This document shows, piece after piece, positions 54,418-63,908 of a stretch of 64,000 nucleotides of DNA; the first letter of the stretch is position 1; every line of letters starts with the position of its first letter. Source of the DNA: Methanobrevibacter_A acididurans (GTDB taxonomy: Archaea > Methanobacteriota > Methanobacteria > Methanobacteriales > Methanobacteriaceae); the NCBI RefSeq assembly GCF_046197875.1, contig NZ_CP166991.1, positions 1,054,001 through 1,118,000 of the forward strand. Direction: 5' to 3'. The position numbers were made by a program, and so were the translations under genes. The notes under the pieces were generated by a model. That model was given only the letters and a program-made list of their open reading frames with translations. It was not told the DNA's origin and searched no databases.

Positions 54418-55131
54418 TTATTCATCCTTTAATTCCGGGACAAATGTTTCTAAAGGATTAATAACTATTGTTTCTATTTTTGGATTTAATTGTGTTACAA
54501 AATTACTAAACACTGCAGGATCTTGTTCTATAGCAGGGAAAGTATTGTAATGCATTGGTAAAACATATTTTGGATTAATCCACATAGCAGCTAATGCTGC
54601 TTCGAAAGGTCCCATTGTAAATTTATCTCCTATAGGTAAAATTGCAACATCAGGTTTATAAATTTCACCAATTATAGTTTTCATATCTCCAAATAGTGCT
54701 GTATCTCCAGCATGGAATAATTTTTCACCATTTTCCATTGTTATTAAGAAACTTGCAGGTTCTCCACCAGCAACTGGTTCTTCTACAATATCTAATGCTC
54801 CTGAATGTTTAGCATCTAACATTGTGAATTTTATGCCTTCAAGAACAAGTGAACCTCCTTTATTCATACTTACTTTATTTATTCCTTGTTTTGCTAAGAA
54901 TAATCCAATTTCATGTATACATATTATTGGACAGTTTAAATTGTGGGATAATTCCATTGCATCACCAAAATGATCACTGTGTCCATGAGTAACACAAATA
55001 ATGTCTGCTTCTATTTCTTCAACTGGAAGTGGGCATGCTGGATTATTACTTATGAATGGATCAATTAAGATTTTAACACCTTCATTAGATTCTACTAAAA
55101 AGGTTGAATGACCTAACCATGTTATTTCCAT
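54418..55131 (-). CDS. UPF0173 metal-dependent hydrolase
   Basis: This 237-residue metallo-beta-lactamase-fold protein has ITWLGHSTFLVE, ILIDPFISNNP, CVTHGHSDHFGDA (full HxHxDH), HAGDTALFGDMK and LPMHYNTFP. These are signatures of UPF0173, whose substrate is unknown. It lies 26 bp downstream of the membrane protein gene 55158-56477 on the same strand. Confidence 0.92.
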   Translation of the reverse strand: MEITWLGHSTFLVESNEGVKILIDPFISNNPACPLPVEEIEADIICVTHGHSDHFGDAMELSHNLNCPIICIHEIGLFLAKQGINKVSMNKGGSLVLEGIKFTMLDAKHSGALDIVEEPVAGGEPASFLITMENGEKLFHAGDTALFGDMKTIIGEIYKPDVAILPIGDKFTMGPFEAALAAMWINPKYVLPMHYNTFPAIEQDPAVFSNFVTQLNPKIETIVINPLETFVPELKDE

Positions 55132-55157
55132 TTTTTATCACCTAATATAAATTTTTT

Positions 55158-56477
55158 TTACTTATTGTCTAAATTATGGGCTAAATCCCATGATTTATTA
55201 AAGTTATCTTTAACTAAATTAATAGATTGTATGTCAGTATAAACTGCACCATAATCAAAATCTATTTGATCTTCTCCATTAGAAATTATTAATGCATAAG
55301 AATCATCACTTATTAAGTTAAAGGTGTTTACTATTGGTAAAAGTTTTACTTTCACCCCATCTTCAATTAATGCTGATATTAATAATATGTATGAAGTGTC
55401 TTTAAGATTAAATTCTTGAATAATTAATTTTGTATTTAACTTACAAATATTAGCTAAAAAACCACTGCTTAACTCTTTAAGTGAAGGTACTTCTAAAAAT
55501 ATTTCAGATTTTGCATGTTTACCTATTAATTCAAAAGCATTTTCTGAAGTCATTATACCTTGATTACATATTACATAACTTTTTCGTAGCCTAGATCCTT
55601 TTTTAACTTTAGAAGGATTTGTTTTCTGCACGTTTTGTACATTATGAGTTTTTTCTGTAATGAAATCTGATAATTCTGTAGATTTTGTATTTTTTGGTAT
55701 AAGATTATAAGTATCATCATTTATTTTATGATTATTCACATTAGAAACAATTGATGGTTTACTTATAGTTTCTTCTTCATCATAAACAGTTCCATATTCT
55801 TCGGCATAGACTGGAGTTATTGATTCAGGAATAGGTTCTTGGTAAACTGGAGCTTCAACATTTTCATAATCTAATGGAACTTCTCTTCTTTTTGGTTTAC
55901 GTGTGACTTTCATTGGTTTTTCATAATTAGGAGTGAAGTTAAATTGTCGTACTGGAGGATGTTTTTTATATCCTTTTGGTATCATACCAATTTTATTAAG
56001 ATTATTTTTTCTAGACTTATTTTGTTTAGATGGGGATAGAGAAATATTTCTAGAATTTGAATCTTCTTCTAGTTCTTCATAATTATATGAGGGTTCGTCC
56101 CAAACTTGAGGGTTTGAGCGTAATACTGCTTTTGAATTATATTCTGGATTGGTGAATCTTTCAGCAAATTGTTTGTTTATAGTTGTGAATATTGATTCAT
56201 TATTATAAGAGTCATCTAAGGATGCTATGGATCTTGTCTCTGAAGTTAAATTGTTTTTTTTATTACTTAAAGAGTGTTTAGTTTTTGTTATTAATCCATT
56301 CTGATTAGAACCTTTTGGTAGAAAAATTGATATTAACATTATTATTCCAATAAATAACATTAATAATCCTAATAGTAAAATAATATCTAATAAACTGTAA
56401 ATTACTGATTCATATATAACAATTAAACCTATAGCGGCGAGTAAAATTCCTTTAAATATTTGATTCATTTCATCCAT
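55158..56477 (-). CDS. Membrane protein with disordered linker and C-terminal PLD/TrmB-sensor-like domain
   Basis: The product, about 439 residues, starts with two membrane segments (about 8-50), followed by about 230 residues of low-complexity, Asn/Ser/Pro-rich linker. The folded C-terminal domain (about 305-435) reads SYVICNQGIMTSENAFELIGKHAKSEIFLEVPSLKELSSGFL, then SALIEDGVKVKLLPIV and GAVYTDIQSINLVKDNFNKSWDLAHNL. This pattern is like the sensor half of TrmB-type regulators or an HKD-less phospholipase D fold. GGTGGT favours ATG 56477 over 56501. The function is unknown. Confidence 0.6.
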   Translation of the reverse strand: MDEMNQIFKGILLAAIGLIVIYESVIYSLLDIILLLGLLMLFIGIIMLISIFLPKGSNQNGLITKTKHSLSNKKNNLTSETRSIASLDDSYNNESIFTTINKQFAERFTNPEYNSKAVLRSNPQVWDEPSYNYEELEEDSNSRNISLSPSKQNKSRKNNLNKIGMIPKGYKKHPPVRQFNFTPNYEKPMKVTRKPKRREVPLDYENVEAPVYQEPIPESITPVYAEEYGTVYDEEETISKPSIVSNVNNHKINDDTYNLIPKNTKSTELSDFITEKTHNVQNVQKTNPSKVKKGSRLRKSYVICNQGIMTSENAFELIGKHAKSEIFLEVPSLKELSSGFLANICKLNTKLIIQEFNLKDTSYILLISALIEDGVKVKLLPIVNTFNLISDDSYALIISNGEDQIDFDYGAVYTDIQSINLVKDNFNKSWDLAHNLDNK

Positions 56478-56876
56478 TCTTCTTTTACCACCATAAAACA
56501 TTATTTAATAATTATTAAAGTTTTCCCCTAAAATTTTTTTTATAAAATTAAAAGTTTAATTATTTTAAAATTTGTGTATGTGTTTTTATTTATTATACTA
56601 AATAGGGTTAGTTTAGTATAATTGTAATAAAATGATTATATTAAATATCCTATAATTTTAATTATAAATTAATATAATTATTTTAATATATAAAATTAAT
56701 GTTTAATAATGGACAGATAAAGGTTTAATATTAGGTTATAATTAAAAAATAGTGAAAAATGGTTAAAAAAAGCAATTTATTTTATTAAAAGAGATAATAA
56801 TATTTTTTTTAGAATAAAATGAAAATTAATTATTCATTTATGAAATCTCTAAAAAAAAATTATTTAATATTTATTT
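56478..56876. other. Gap of about 375-400 bp, AT-rich
   Basis: It includes the upstream region of the membrane protein gene and the 3' side of the polyferredoxin gene. No gene or structure was recognised. Confidence 0.45.
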
Positions 56877-57875
56877 TTATTCTAAGAGTTTTCCTATGAT
56901 TTTTTGCCATGATGCATTTGTTATGTTTTCAAGTTTCATACTTGATCTACGTAATTGTAGGGCATCTAAAGGACATGCATTTATACATGCACCACAGAGA
57001 ATACATCTTTCTTCGTTAAGTGATAAAAATCCATCTTTAATTTCTAAAGCATTACATGGACATACTTCTATACAATCTTGACAATCTTTACATTCTTCTG
57101 CTTCTGGAATTAGCATTTCTCCATCGAATGGTTTAACTACTTTTATTGTGTCTTCTGGACATAATTCTTTACAATATCCACAGTAAACACAATTATTATC
57201 AATGAATGTTTTTCCAGTTATTTCTGGTTCTGGTAATTCATCAGCATACATACATGTGTCACAGACTTGTTTTATTGCATTTTGTGGACATGCTCGTTTA
57301 CATACCCCACATTGTACACATTTATCTAAATCCACTTCTATATTATTTGGTACTGCTAAATCTGTTCTAGTTGAAGATTCTGGAATTGCTTTTATTGTTA
57401 TTGCACTTACAGGACATAATTCTTCACAAATTTTACAGTATAAACAATCATCTTCATTTATTGATATGTTTCCATGAATTAAATCTGTTGGTTTTGGTAA
57501 GTTTCTTTGGAAAAAGACTGCATCTTGTGGGCAACTATAACTACATTTTCCACAGTAGATACAGTTCTCTTCATCAATTTCTGAGAAGTGTGTCCATTTT
57601 GGATAATTAGGTAAGTCTTGTATGTTTTTTCCGTCTATTTCTAAGTTTAATGCATCAAATGCACATACTGATGCACATAATCCACAGAGCACACAACTAT
57701 CTTTTTCTATTTTTATTTTATCTTGGTTGGTTTTGCCTCTTGAGATGTCTGCTATTGGACCTAATTCTAATGATTGTGTTGGGCATAATTGTACACATAT
57801 TCCACAACCTACACATTTATCATTTTTATGCATTAATTTTCTTTTTTCATTACCATTTCTTTCAATAACTACCAT
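56877..57875 (-). CDS. Polyferredoxin with eight 4Fe-4S motifs (FwdF-like)
   Basis: The 332 residues contain eight CxxCxxCxxxC motifs: CVGCGICVQLC, CVLCGLCASVC, CIYCGKCSYSC, CLYCKICEELC, CVQCGVCKRAC, CVYCGYCKELC, CKDCQDCIEVC and CILCGACINAC. That is the number and size of FwdF, the electron-wiring subunit of tungsten formylmethanofuran dehydrogenase; MvhB-type polyferredoxins have about twelve. No fwd or mvh genes adjoin it, so the partner is uncertain. One motif has Ala in place of the usual Pro (SVCA). Confidence 0.85.
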   Translation of the reverse strand: MVVIERNGNEKRKLMHKNDKCVGCGICVQLCPTQSLELGPIADISRGKTNQDKIKIEKDSCVLCGLCASVCAFDALNLEIDGKNIQDLPNYPKWTHFSEIDEENCIYCGKCSYSCPQDAVFFQRNLPKPTDLIHGNISINEDDCLYCKICEELCPVSAITIKAIPESSTRTDLAVPNNIEVDLDKCVQCGVCKRACPQNAIKQVCDTCMYADELPEPEITGKTFIDNNCVYCGYCKELCPEDTIKVVKPFDGEMLIPEAEECKDCQDCIEVCPCNALEIKDGFLSLNEERCILCGACINACPLDALQLRRSSMKLENITNASWQKIIGKLLE

Positions 57876-58106
57876 TTGAAAACCCCGAAAATTTATTTTT
57901 TATCTTTTGGAATAGTTAAAAAATGTGTCCATAACCATTTTTATTCTCTTCGCTCTTTTAATGTATTATATTTTGAATAATATTTTTTTTAACTATTGAA
58001 TATTTATAAACATTCTATAATATAAGAGTTTATATTTAATTATTTAACGAAATGAATATATAAACATATCGTATTTTTTTAAAAAAAAATTGAAATAATC
58101 AAATAA

Positions 58107-58565
58107 TTATTTCAAAAGACGTCCCTTTTTATCAATTTCACCAGCACGAATCCGGGTACTGGAAATAGGCACATCATCAACTGCTAAAACAAAATTAATA
58201 ACAATAATATCTAAAGGATTCATACCTTTATTTTCTCTAATCTCATTAATTTTATGAGCATTAGGTTCTGTTTCGAGACTAACAACTATAGCATCATAAT
58301 CTGGATCATCAATAGATGGTCCAAAAGGATCATCTAAACGACTAATATGAAAATTAGCATGAGATCCCTTAAGAAAATTATTTAAATTACCCATACGAAC
58401 ATCACAAGAATCAATATCTCCTTTTAAACCTCCAAAAGCATTTGAAGTAACACCAATCTCTACTTCTTCACCAATCTCAAAAGCTTTTCCAATTAATTCC
58501 CTATGTCCATAATGAAACTTATCAAAAGTTCCACCAACAGCTACTTTCTTATACTTTTTAACCAT
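58107..58565 (-). CDS. coaD: Phosphopantetheine adenylyltransferase, archaeal type
   Basis: The protein is about 152 residues. It has the nucleotidyltransferase motif GGTFDKFHYGHRELIGKAFEIG (HxGH at about 19-22) and ISSTRIRAGEID near the end. It joins ATP and 4'-phosphopantetheine to make dephospho-CoA. The frame opens at TTG 58571, but AAGGTT fits the ATG at 58565. It stands alone upstream of the second wall-protein gene. Confidence 0.93.
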   Translation of the reverse strand: MVKKYKKVAVGGTFDKFHYGHRELIGKAFEIGEEVEIGVTSNAFGGLKGDIDSCDVRMGNLNNFLKGSHANFHISRLDDPFGPSIDDPDYDAIVVSLETEPNAHKINEIRENKGMNPLDIIVINFVLAVDDVPISSTRIRAGEIDKKGRLLK

Positions 58566-58751
58566 AAACAAAAACCTTTAAAAAAAATATTACTTTTAAA
58601 AAAAATTAATCAAATTTTATAATTACCTAAATAATTATACACTTTTAATTTATTTAAAGTTTTATGAAAAAAATAATAAAAATAAGATAATGAGTTTAAA
58701 AAAAAAAAAAATAAACTCAAATAATAAATTTTTAATTAAAACATACTAAAT

Positions 58752-61559
58752 CTAAAATGGCACTACAACATATTTATGTAAATCTGAAAATGAATACACA
58801 TTCCAATTCACTACATGACCTAAACTATTTCTAACACTAGTAGCATCAGCTGAATACCATGTGTCCCCAATAAGAATTTGTGCCCAAACATGTCCAGTAA
58901 CTAAACCACTACTAAATGTACATCCTTGACCATGACAGTATCTAGCAGCTAAACCTGCAGCTCTACAGAGAGCAATAACAAGACTAGCTTGATCTACACA
59001 GTTTCCTTTACCTGCAGATAAAGTACCAGAAGCACCTCTAACACTATTACTATAGTAACTGTAACTAATGTCATCTCTAACATAATTAAATATGGCAGTA
59101 GCTTTATCAGCTTGAGTAGTTAAACCTGAAGTTAAACTATTAGCTAAAGATATAATAGTGCTGCTTTGAGAGTTACATTTCCAACTAGTACTATTAGCAT
59201 AATAAGCACTTGCATCTGCACCATTATTTCGCTCATTTAAACCAGATACAAACTGGTTAGTTGGTAAATCACTAGAAGTACCACCATTTACAGAAGAAGA
59301 AACAACAGAAACAAAATTAGGGAAACGACCATTCTCTGAATAGAATATTAAAGCTTTTACCATAGCATAAGTATAATCATCAAATGACATTTGACCTAAA
59401 GAAGTACCTACATAATTAGGATCATAACCATGATTATTAACAAAAGTAACAACTTTAATAGCAACATTTACAAGTTTATCCATATCATATTTACCATTAA
59501 TATAATCTCCATTAGGATTAGGTGCAGTAGTAACATCCTTAAGAGTTACGCTATTAGTATTTCCAGAATTAATATTAACAATTGCTTGAGCAACATAATA
59601 TGCAAAATCACCTATAGTATAAGTTTTATCATTAAGAGTTATACTATCAGGTAAGAGAGAATTAGCTAAAACATAATCCCGTATAGAAATAGCTCCAGAA
59701 ATTATTTGATTAATAGTTATATCAGAGCTAACAGGTTGCGGATTAACAATTATATTTTGAATATCCCCATTACAAGCACTGTAAACAGAATCTCCAGAAT
59801 AGAATCCTTGAATAGTGTAAGTTCCTACTGCTAATCCAATTGGTATGTTTATTATACCATTTTCATCTGTAGTGTAAGTATAGTTAAATTTCTGTCCAGA
59901 TGCTTTAGTGAATACTATTAACATTTCTTTATTTGCTATTGTATTTCCATAAATATCAATTAATGTTAAAGTGTAAGATTGACCTGAACCTTGATACATA
60001 GTAAGATTAGAAGATTGGATTAAAGTAGGAGTTTTAGGAGCAGATATTGTTAAATCAACAACAACACTACTTGGATTATAATTATTATTACCTGCAAATG
60101 AATATTTTACACTATATTCACCTTTAGCAAGACCTACTGAAAAAGTTGCTTTACCTGTATTATCTGTACTTACATAATAATCTTTACTATTATTACCTAG
60201 AGAAAATGTCATACAAATATGTTGACCGATAAGTACTTTACCATTAATATCTGTTAAAATAACACTTACATTAGTACCATCATCTTGGATCATACTTACA
60301 TTATCAGCAGTTAAAACTGTATCAGTTTTATTTGTATTATAATTGTTAACTATAAAAGAACTAGTTCCTTGACATGAATTGTAAGTTGAATCACCTTTAA
60401 AATTATAGGTAATTGAATATGTACCTGCAGAATAACCATTAGGCAAATATAAACTTGCAACACCTTTTTCATTACTTACAATTTCAAAAGATAAACCATT
60501 AATAGATACAAAAATATTTTTATCATCTAAAAGATTACCTGATGCATCAAGAAGTGTGATATTGTATAATATGTTTTCATAATTAGTGTAAACAGTTAAA
60601 TTTTTACCATTGACTACAGTATTTGTTTTAGAAACTGTTGGAGTAACTACAGAAATAGGAGAGAATCCTGAAACATTACGATAGGTATTGTCTCCATTAT
60701 ATGTATAATAAACATCATATGATCCTAGTGCAAGATTTACTTGAATATTTGCTTTACCTTCTGAATTTGTAGTTATTGTATAAGGATTAGTATATTGTGT
60801 TCCTTTTCCAAATACTACATTAACTTGTCGGTTACTTAAAGGGTTTCCATTAATATCTGTTAATGAAACTGTTAAACTGTTTCCTTTAGGAATTGTATTA
60901 TTTAAAAGATTAATAATAGTATAAACCCCATCTATAACAGTTAAATCTACAGAATTACTGCTTGCAGGATAATTAGTTGATCCAGCATAAGAATAAGTAA
61001 CTGTATAAGTATTAGGTGCTAAGTTAATTGGTATACTCACATCTCCATTACTATTTGTAGTTAAGAAGTAAGTTTTATTATTAGAACCAAATTTGAAATC
61101 TAAAGCAATTATTTGATTGGATATTCCATTGTTATTTCCATCAAATAGAGAGACTATAAAGTTATCTCCTTTATATACAGTATTTCCTGAACAATTCAAT
61201 GTAGTGGTTGATAGATAAGTATCCCCAAGAATATTATTATTATTTGTTTGACTTAACATACTTTGTGAAGATTGTAAAACCACATTACTATTAGAACTAT
61301 CCAAATTATTATCACTAGTTGTAGTATTTGCATTATTTGCAATATTCCCATTAGTGGATGAGTTGGAAGCAACATCCTGAGAAGCTTCAATATTATTTGA
61401 AACTTGAGAAGTACTATTAGTTAAATCTGAGATTTGGTTAATATTACTACATAAATTTGGATTGTTTGATACATCACTAGCATTACTTGCACAAACCCCA
61501 CTAATACTTATAAAAAGTATTAATGATAATACAAGAATAAATGCTTTGTTTTTTATCAA
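58752..61559 (-). CDS. Secreted pseudomurein-associated protein: five Ig-like repeats, pseudomurein-binding repeats, C71/transglutaminase-like domain
   Basis: The 935 residues start with a signal peptide (KAFILVLSLILFISISGVCAS), then a Ser/Asn-rich stretch, about five Ig-like repeats of 95 residues (about 110-615; recurring DINGNPLSNRQV, GSYDVYYTYNGDNTY), pseudomurein-binding-type repeats (about 620-775, with LPDSITLNDKTYTIGDFAYY and FVNNHGYDPNYVGTSLGQMS) and a catalytic-type end: Cys854 (GKGNCVDQ), His890 (TGHVWAQI), Asp905 (SADATS). It is a paralogue of 1820-6043 without the glycosidase-like part. The start is TTG with GAGGTGG nine bases upstream. It probably cleaves or rebuilds wall peptides. 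Confidence 0.88.
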   Translation of the reverse strand: MIKNKAFILVLSLILFISISGVCASNASDVSNNPNLCSNINQISDLTNSTSQVSNNIEASQDVASNSSTNGNIANNANTTTSDNNLDSSNSNVVLQSSQSMLSQTNNNNILGDTYLSTTTLNCSGNTVYKGDNFIVSLFDGNNNGISNQIIALDFKFGSNNKTYFLTTNSNGDVSIPINLAPNTYTVTYSYAGSTNYPASSNSVDLTVIDGVYTIINLLNNTIPKGNSLTVSLTDINGNPLSNRQVNVVFGKGTQYTNPYTITTNSEGKANIQVNLALGSYDVYYTYNGDNTYRNVSGFSPISVVTPTVSKTNTVVNGKNLTVYTNYENILYNITLLDASGNLLDDKNIFVSINGLSFEIVSNEKGVASLYLPNGYSAGTYSITYNFKGDSTYNSCQGTSSFIVNNYNTNKTDTVLTADNVSMIQDDGTNVSVILTDINGKVLIGQHICMTFSLGNNSKDYYVSTDNTGKATFSVGLAKGEYSVKYSFAGNNNYNPSSVVVDLTISAPKTPTLIQSSNLTMYQGSGQSYTLTLIDIYGNTIANKEMLIVFTKASGQKFNYTYTTDENGIINIPIGLAVGTYTIQGFYSGDSVYSACNGDIQNIIVNPQPVSSDITINQIISGAISIRDYVLANSLLPDSITLNDKTYTIGDFAYYVAQAIVNINSGNTNSVTLKDVTTAPNPNGDYINGKYDMDKLVNVAIKVVTFVNNHGYDPNYVGTSLGQMSFDDYTYAMVKALIFYSENGRFPNFVSVVSSSVNGGTSSDLPTNQFVSGLNERNNGADASAYYANSTSWKCNSQSSTIISLANSLTSGLTTQADKATAIFNYVRDDISYSYYSNSVRGASGTLSAGKGNCVDQASLVIALCRAAGLAARYCHGQGCTFSSGLVTGHVWAQILIGDTWYSADATSVRNSLGHVVNWNVYSFSDLHKYVVVPF

Positions 61560-62372
61560 AATTTTTCCACCTCAATTTATTAAATTATAATTTTCTAGTA
61601 ATTATGAAAAAATTATTTTATAAATTTGATCACCTAAAAAAAATAAGCTTTTTAAAAATATTTCTAAAAATTTAATTTTTTTAAATCCTTTTATTTCTTA
61701 AAAAAAAATATTCACGAAAATAATTAATTATTTTATATTAATAATAATTTTTTTTATGTGAAAAATAAAAGGTGTATTTTTTTTTTGGGTGAAATATTTT
61801 TTCCACAATTATTATACATATTTTTATATAGTGAAAATATATAAAAGTAACTACGATAAAAAATTAATAAAATCAATGCTTTTCAATTTTAAAAGCTTAA
61901 TAAAAGTATAAACATACTTAATTTTAAATTAAAATAGTTTTTGTAACTATAAACTCAATAGATAAGTTTAAAGTTTATAAAGATTAAAATTACCTCTGAA
62001 AAATTAAGTGATTTTGAAACTATTAATAAATATATATTTAATTATCTATTTAAAAAAAAATTAACTTACTAATAAAATTTCATTAATGAATTAATTAAGA
62101 TTTCTAAATTTAAGAGTGAATATTGTATCATGATTAAAAATAAATTATTAATAAGTATATAAAAGTAAGATTATGATTATAAAATGTTAAAAATCGTATA
62201 ATCGTGATGATTAAATTATTTTTAATAACTTATTTTGTTTAACTGTTTTAAAAATAGTGTTAGTTGATTTTTGATTAATATTTTTATAAAATAGGGTTTT
62301 AAATATGTTTTAGAAAATTATTTTAAAAAAAGTTTGTTTAATGAAAAAAATGTGTTTTTCATTAACCTAAAT
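61560..62372. other. 813-bp AT-rich gap, long leader of the wall-protein gene
   Basis: The minus strand has TATA-like TTTTATATATTTTCACTAT at about 61830-61850, implying a leader of up to 270 bases. Within it, AGGTGATC (61635-61628) is a perfect anti-Shine-Dalgarno match, with a seven-codon frame from GTG 61633 (encoding MIKFIK). An isolated GTGATGA near 62203 lacks the other C/D boxes. No gene was recognised. Confidence 0.45.
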
Positions 62373-62828
62373 TTAGTTTATTAATTCTTCTTTATCTTCA
62401 GCATCATCTTGAGAATTATCTTCAAATTCTTCTTTTACAATAACTGTTCTTGAGATGTAATCAAGAAATCTATCATCTTTTTTAACTATGATACCTACTA
62501 AAATATCTAATATAATAATTACCCAATAAATTTTAGAAATACTTCTAACAAATGTTTGGGCATATGATAAATCTTTATTAGTAGATTGAACTTCTATAGC
62601 AAATAATCTTTTACCTAATGTTGCATGATTAACTTTTTCAAGCACAGTGAAATAAATTAATTGAACTATTGGTAATACAAAGATGAAATAATGGTATATT
62701 GCAAAAACGTTATAATGATTTGCGAATAAATAAAGGACATAGGATATTATCCACATGAATGCTGATACGACAAAAAAGTCTACTATGTAAGCACCAGCTC
62801 TTTGTTTAAAGTATTCAATTTTAACCAT
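62373..62828 (-). CDS. RDD-family membrane protein
   Basis: The 151 residues have three membrane segments and the RDD features: FKQRAGAYIVDFFVVSAF near the N-terminus, KVNHATLGKRLFAIEV after the second segment, and DRFLDYISRTVIVKEEF. The C-terminus is acidic. The RDD family includes suspected transporters, but this member's role is unknown. Confidence 0.85.
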   Translation of the reverse strand: MVKIEYFKQRAGAYIVDFFVVSAFMWIISYVLYLFANHYNVFAIYHYFIFVLPIVQLIYFTVLEKVNHATLGKRLFAIEVQSTNKDLSYAQTFVRSISKIYWVIIILDILVGIIVKKDDRFLDYISRTVIVKEEFEDNSQDDAEDKEELIN

Positions 62829-62897
62829 AAATTTTTTGCCACCTATATTATAATCTATTAATATTTATTATATTAATGATATATAAAAACTATTTTT

Positions 62898-63908
62898 TTA
62901 ACAAACTCTTGGAACCGGATCAGCAATTGGTGTTTCCATGATTCTTACACCACCAACAGGTGTTTCAACTAATACATGATTGTCATCAGTTACTTCACCT
63001 ATTATTGCAGCGTTTTTACCATATTTATCTTTTTTAATAGCTTTTAAAATATCTTCTGCATCGCTTGCTTTAACACCCATTACTACTTTTCCTTCATTAG
63101 CAACTTCATAAGGGTCTATACCTAACATGTCACTAACTCCACGAACTTCATCACGAATAGGTATACTGTCATCTTGGAGAAGTACTCCTACTCCAGATTT
63201 ATCTGCCATTTCATTTATAGCATTAGCAAATCCTCCACGTGTAGGATCTTTCATTGCATGAATTTCTCCAGCAGCAGTTGCTTTTTCAACAATTCCCCAC
63301 ATTGGTGCAACATCACTTTGTAGTGTTGATTCAAAGTTAATACCTTCTCTTAAACTCATTAAACTTAAACCATGATCTCCTACAGTTCCAGTTATTATGA
63401 TTTTATCTCCGATTTCTAAAGTTGAATCTCTTATGACTTTATCAGTATCAACTATACCTAACCCTGTAGTTGATATAACAATTCCATCTAATTTATCAGA
63501 TTCCATTACTTTAGTATCTCCGGCAACTATTGCAACATCTACTTCTTGACAGCAAGCATCCATAGATTTCATGATTGTGTCTAATGATTCTTCTGGAAAT
63601 CCTTCTTGAATTATCATTGAATTTGTGATTGCAAGAGGTTTTGCCCCCATCATACTTACATCATTTATGGTTCCTGCAGCTGCGATTCTACCAATATCCC
63701 CTCCAGGGAAGAATAAAGGATTTACAGTATGTCCATCAGTTGTTATTACAATTTGTTGATTTCCAATTGGAATAGTTGCTCCATCATCTAATGAATCTAA
63801 TCCAATTCCATCATTAACCGCTTTTTTAGTTACATTTCCAAGGATAGTGTCTTTTATAAGGTTTTCCATAACCTCTCCACCGGCTCCATGGTTCATTCCT
63901 ATTTTCAT
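62898..63908 (-). CDS. hypE: Hydrogenase maturation protein HypE
   Basis: The 336-residue protein belongs to the PurM/AIR synthetase-like ATP-binding family. Motifs are MNHGAGGEVMENL, TTDGHTVNPLFFPGGDIG, GTINDVSMMGAKPLAI, VAGDTKVM, GTVGDHGLSLM and KDPTRGGFANAINEMA. It ends PRVC; HypF carbamoylates this last Cys, which HypE dehydrates to thiocyanate to supply the cyanide ligand of NiFe hydrogenases. GGAGTAT precedes the ATG. hypF is not in the window. Confidence 0.96.
   Translation of the reverse strand: MKIGMNHGAGGEVMENLIKDTILGNVTKKAVNDGIGLDSLDDGATIPIGNQQIVITTDGHTVNPLFFPGGDIGRIAAAGTINDVSMMGAKPLAITNSMIIQEGFPEESLDTIMKSMDACCQEVDVAIVAGDTKVMESDKLDGIVISTTGLGIVDTDKVIRDSTLEIGDKIIITGTVGDHGLSLMSLREGINFESTLQSDVAPMWGIVEKATAAGEIHAMKDPTRGGFANAINEMADKSGVGVLLQDDSIPIRDEVRGVSDMLGIDPYEVANEGKVVMGVKASDAEDILKAIKKDKYGKNAAIIGEVTDDNHVLVETPVGGVRIMETPIADPVPRVC

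Noticed and set aside
57371..57610. Plus-strand Leu-rich and Cys-poor frames over the polyferredoxin
   Set aside because: They are shadows of the eight-cluster ferredoxin gene.
62200..62215. GTGATGA box in the gap after the second wall protein
   Set aside because: No D box, second C box or terminal stem nearby, so it is not a C/D sRNA.
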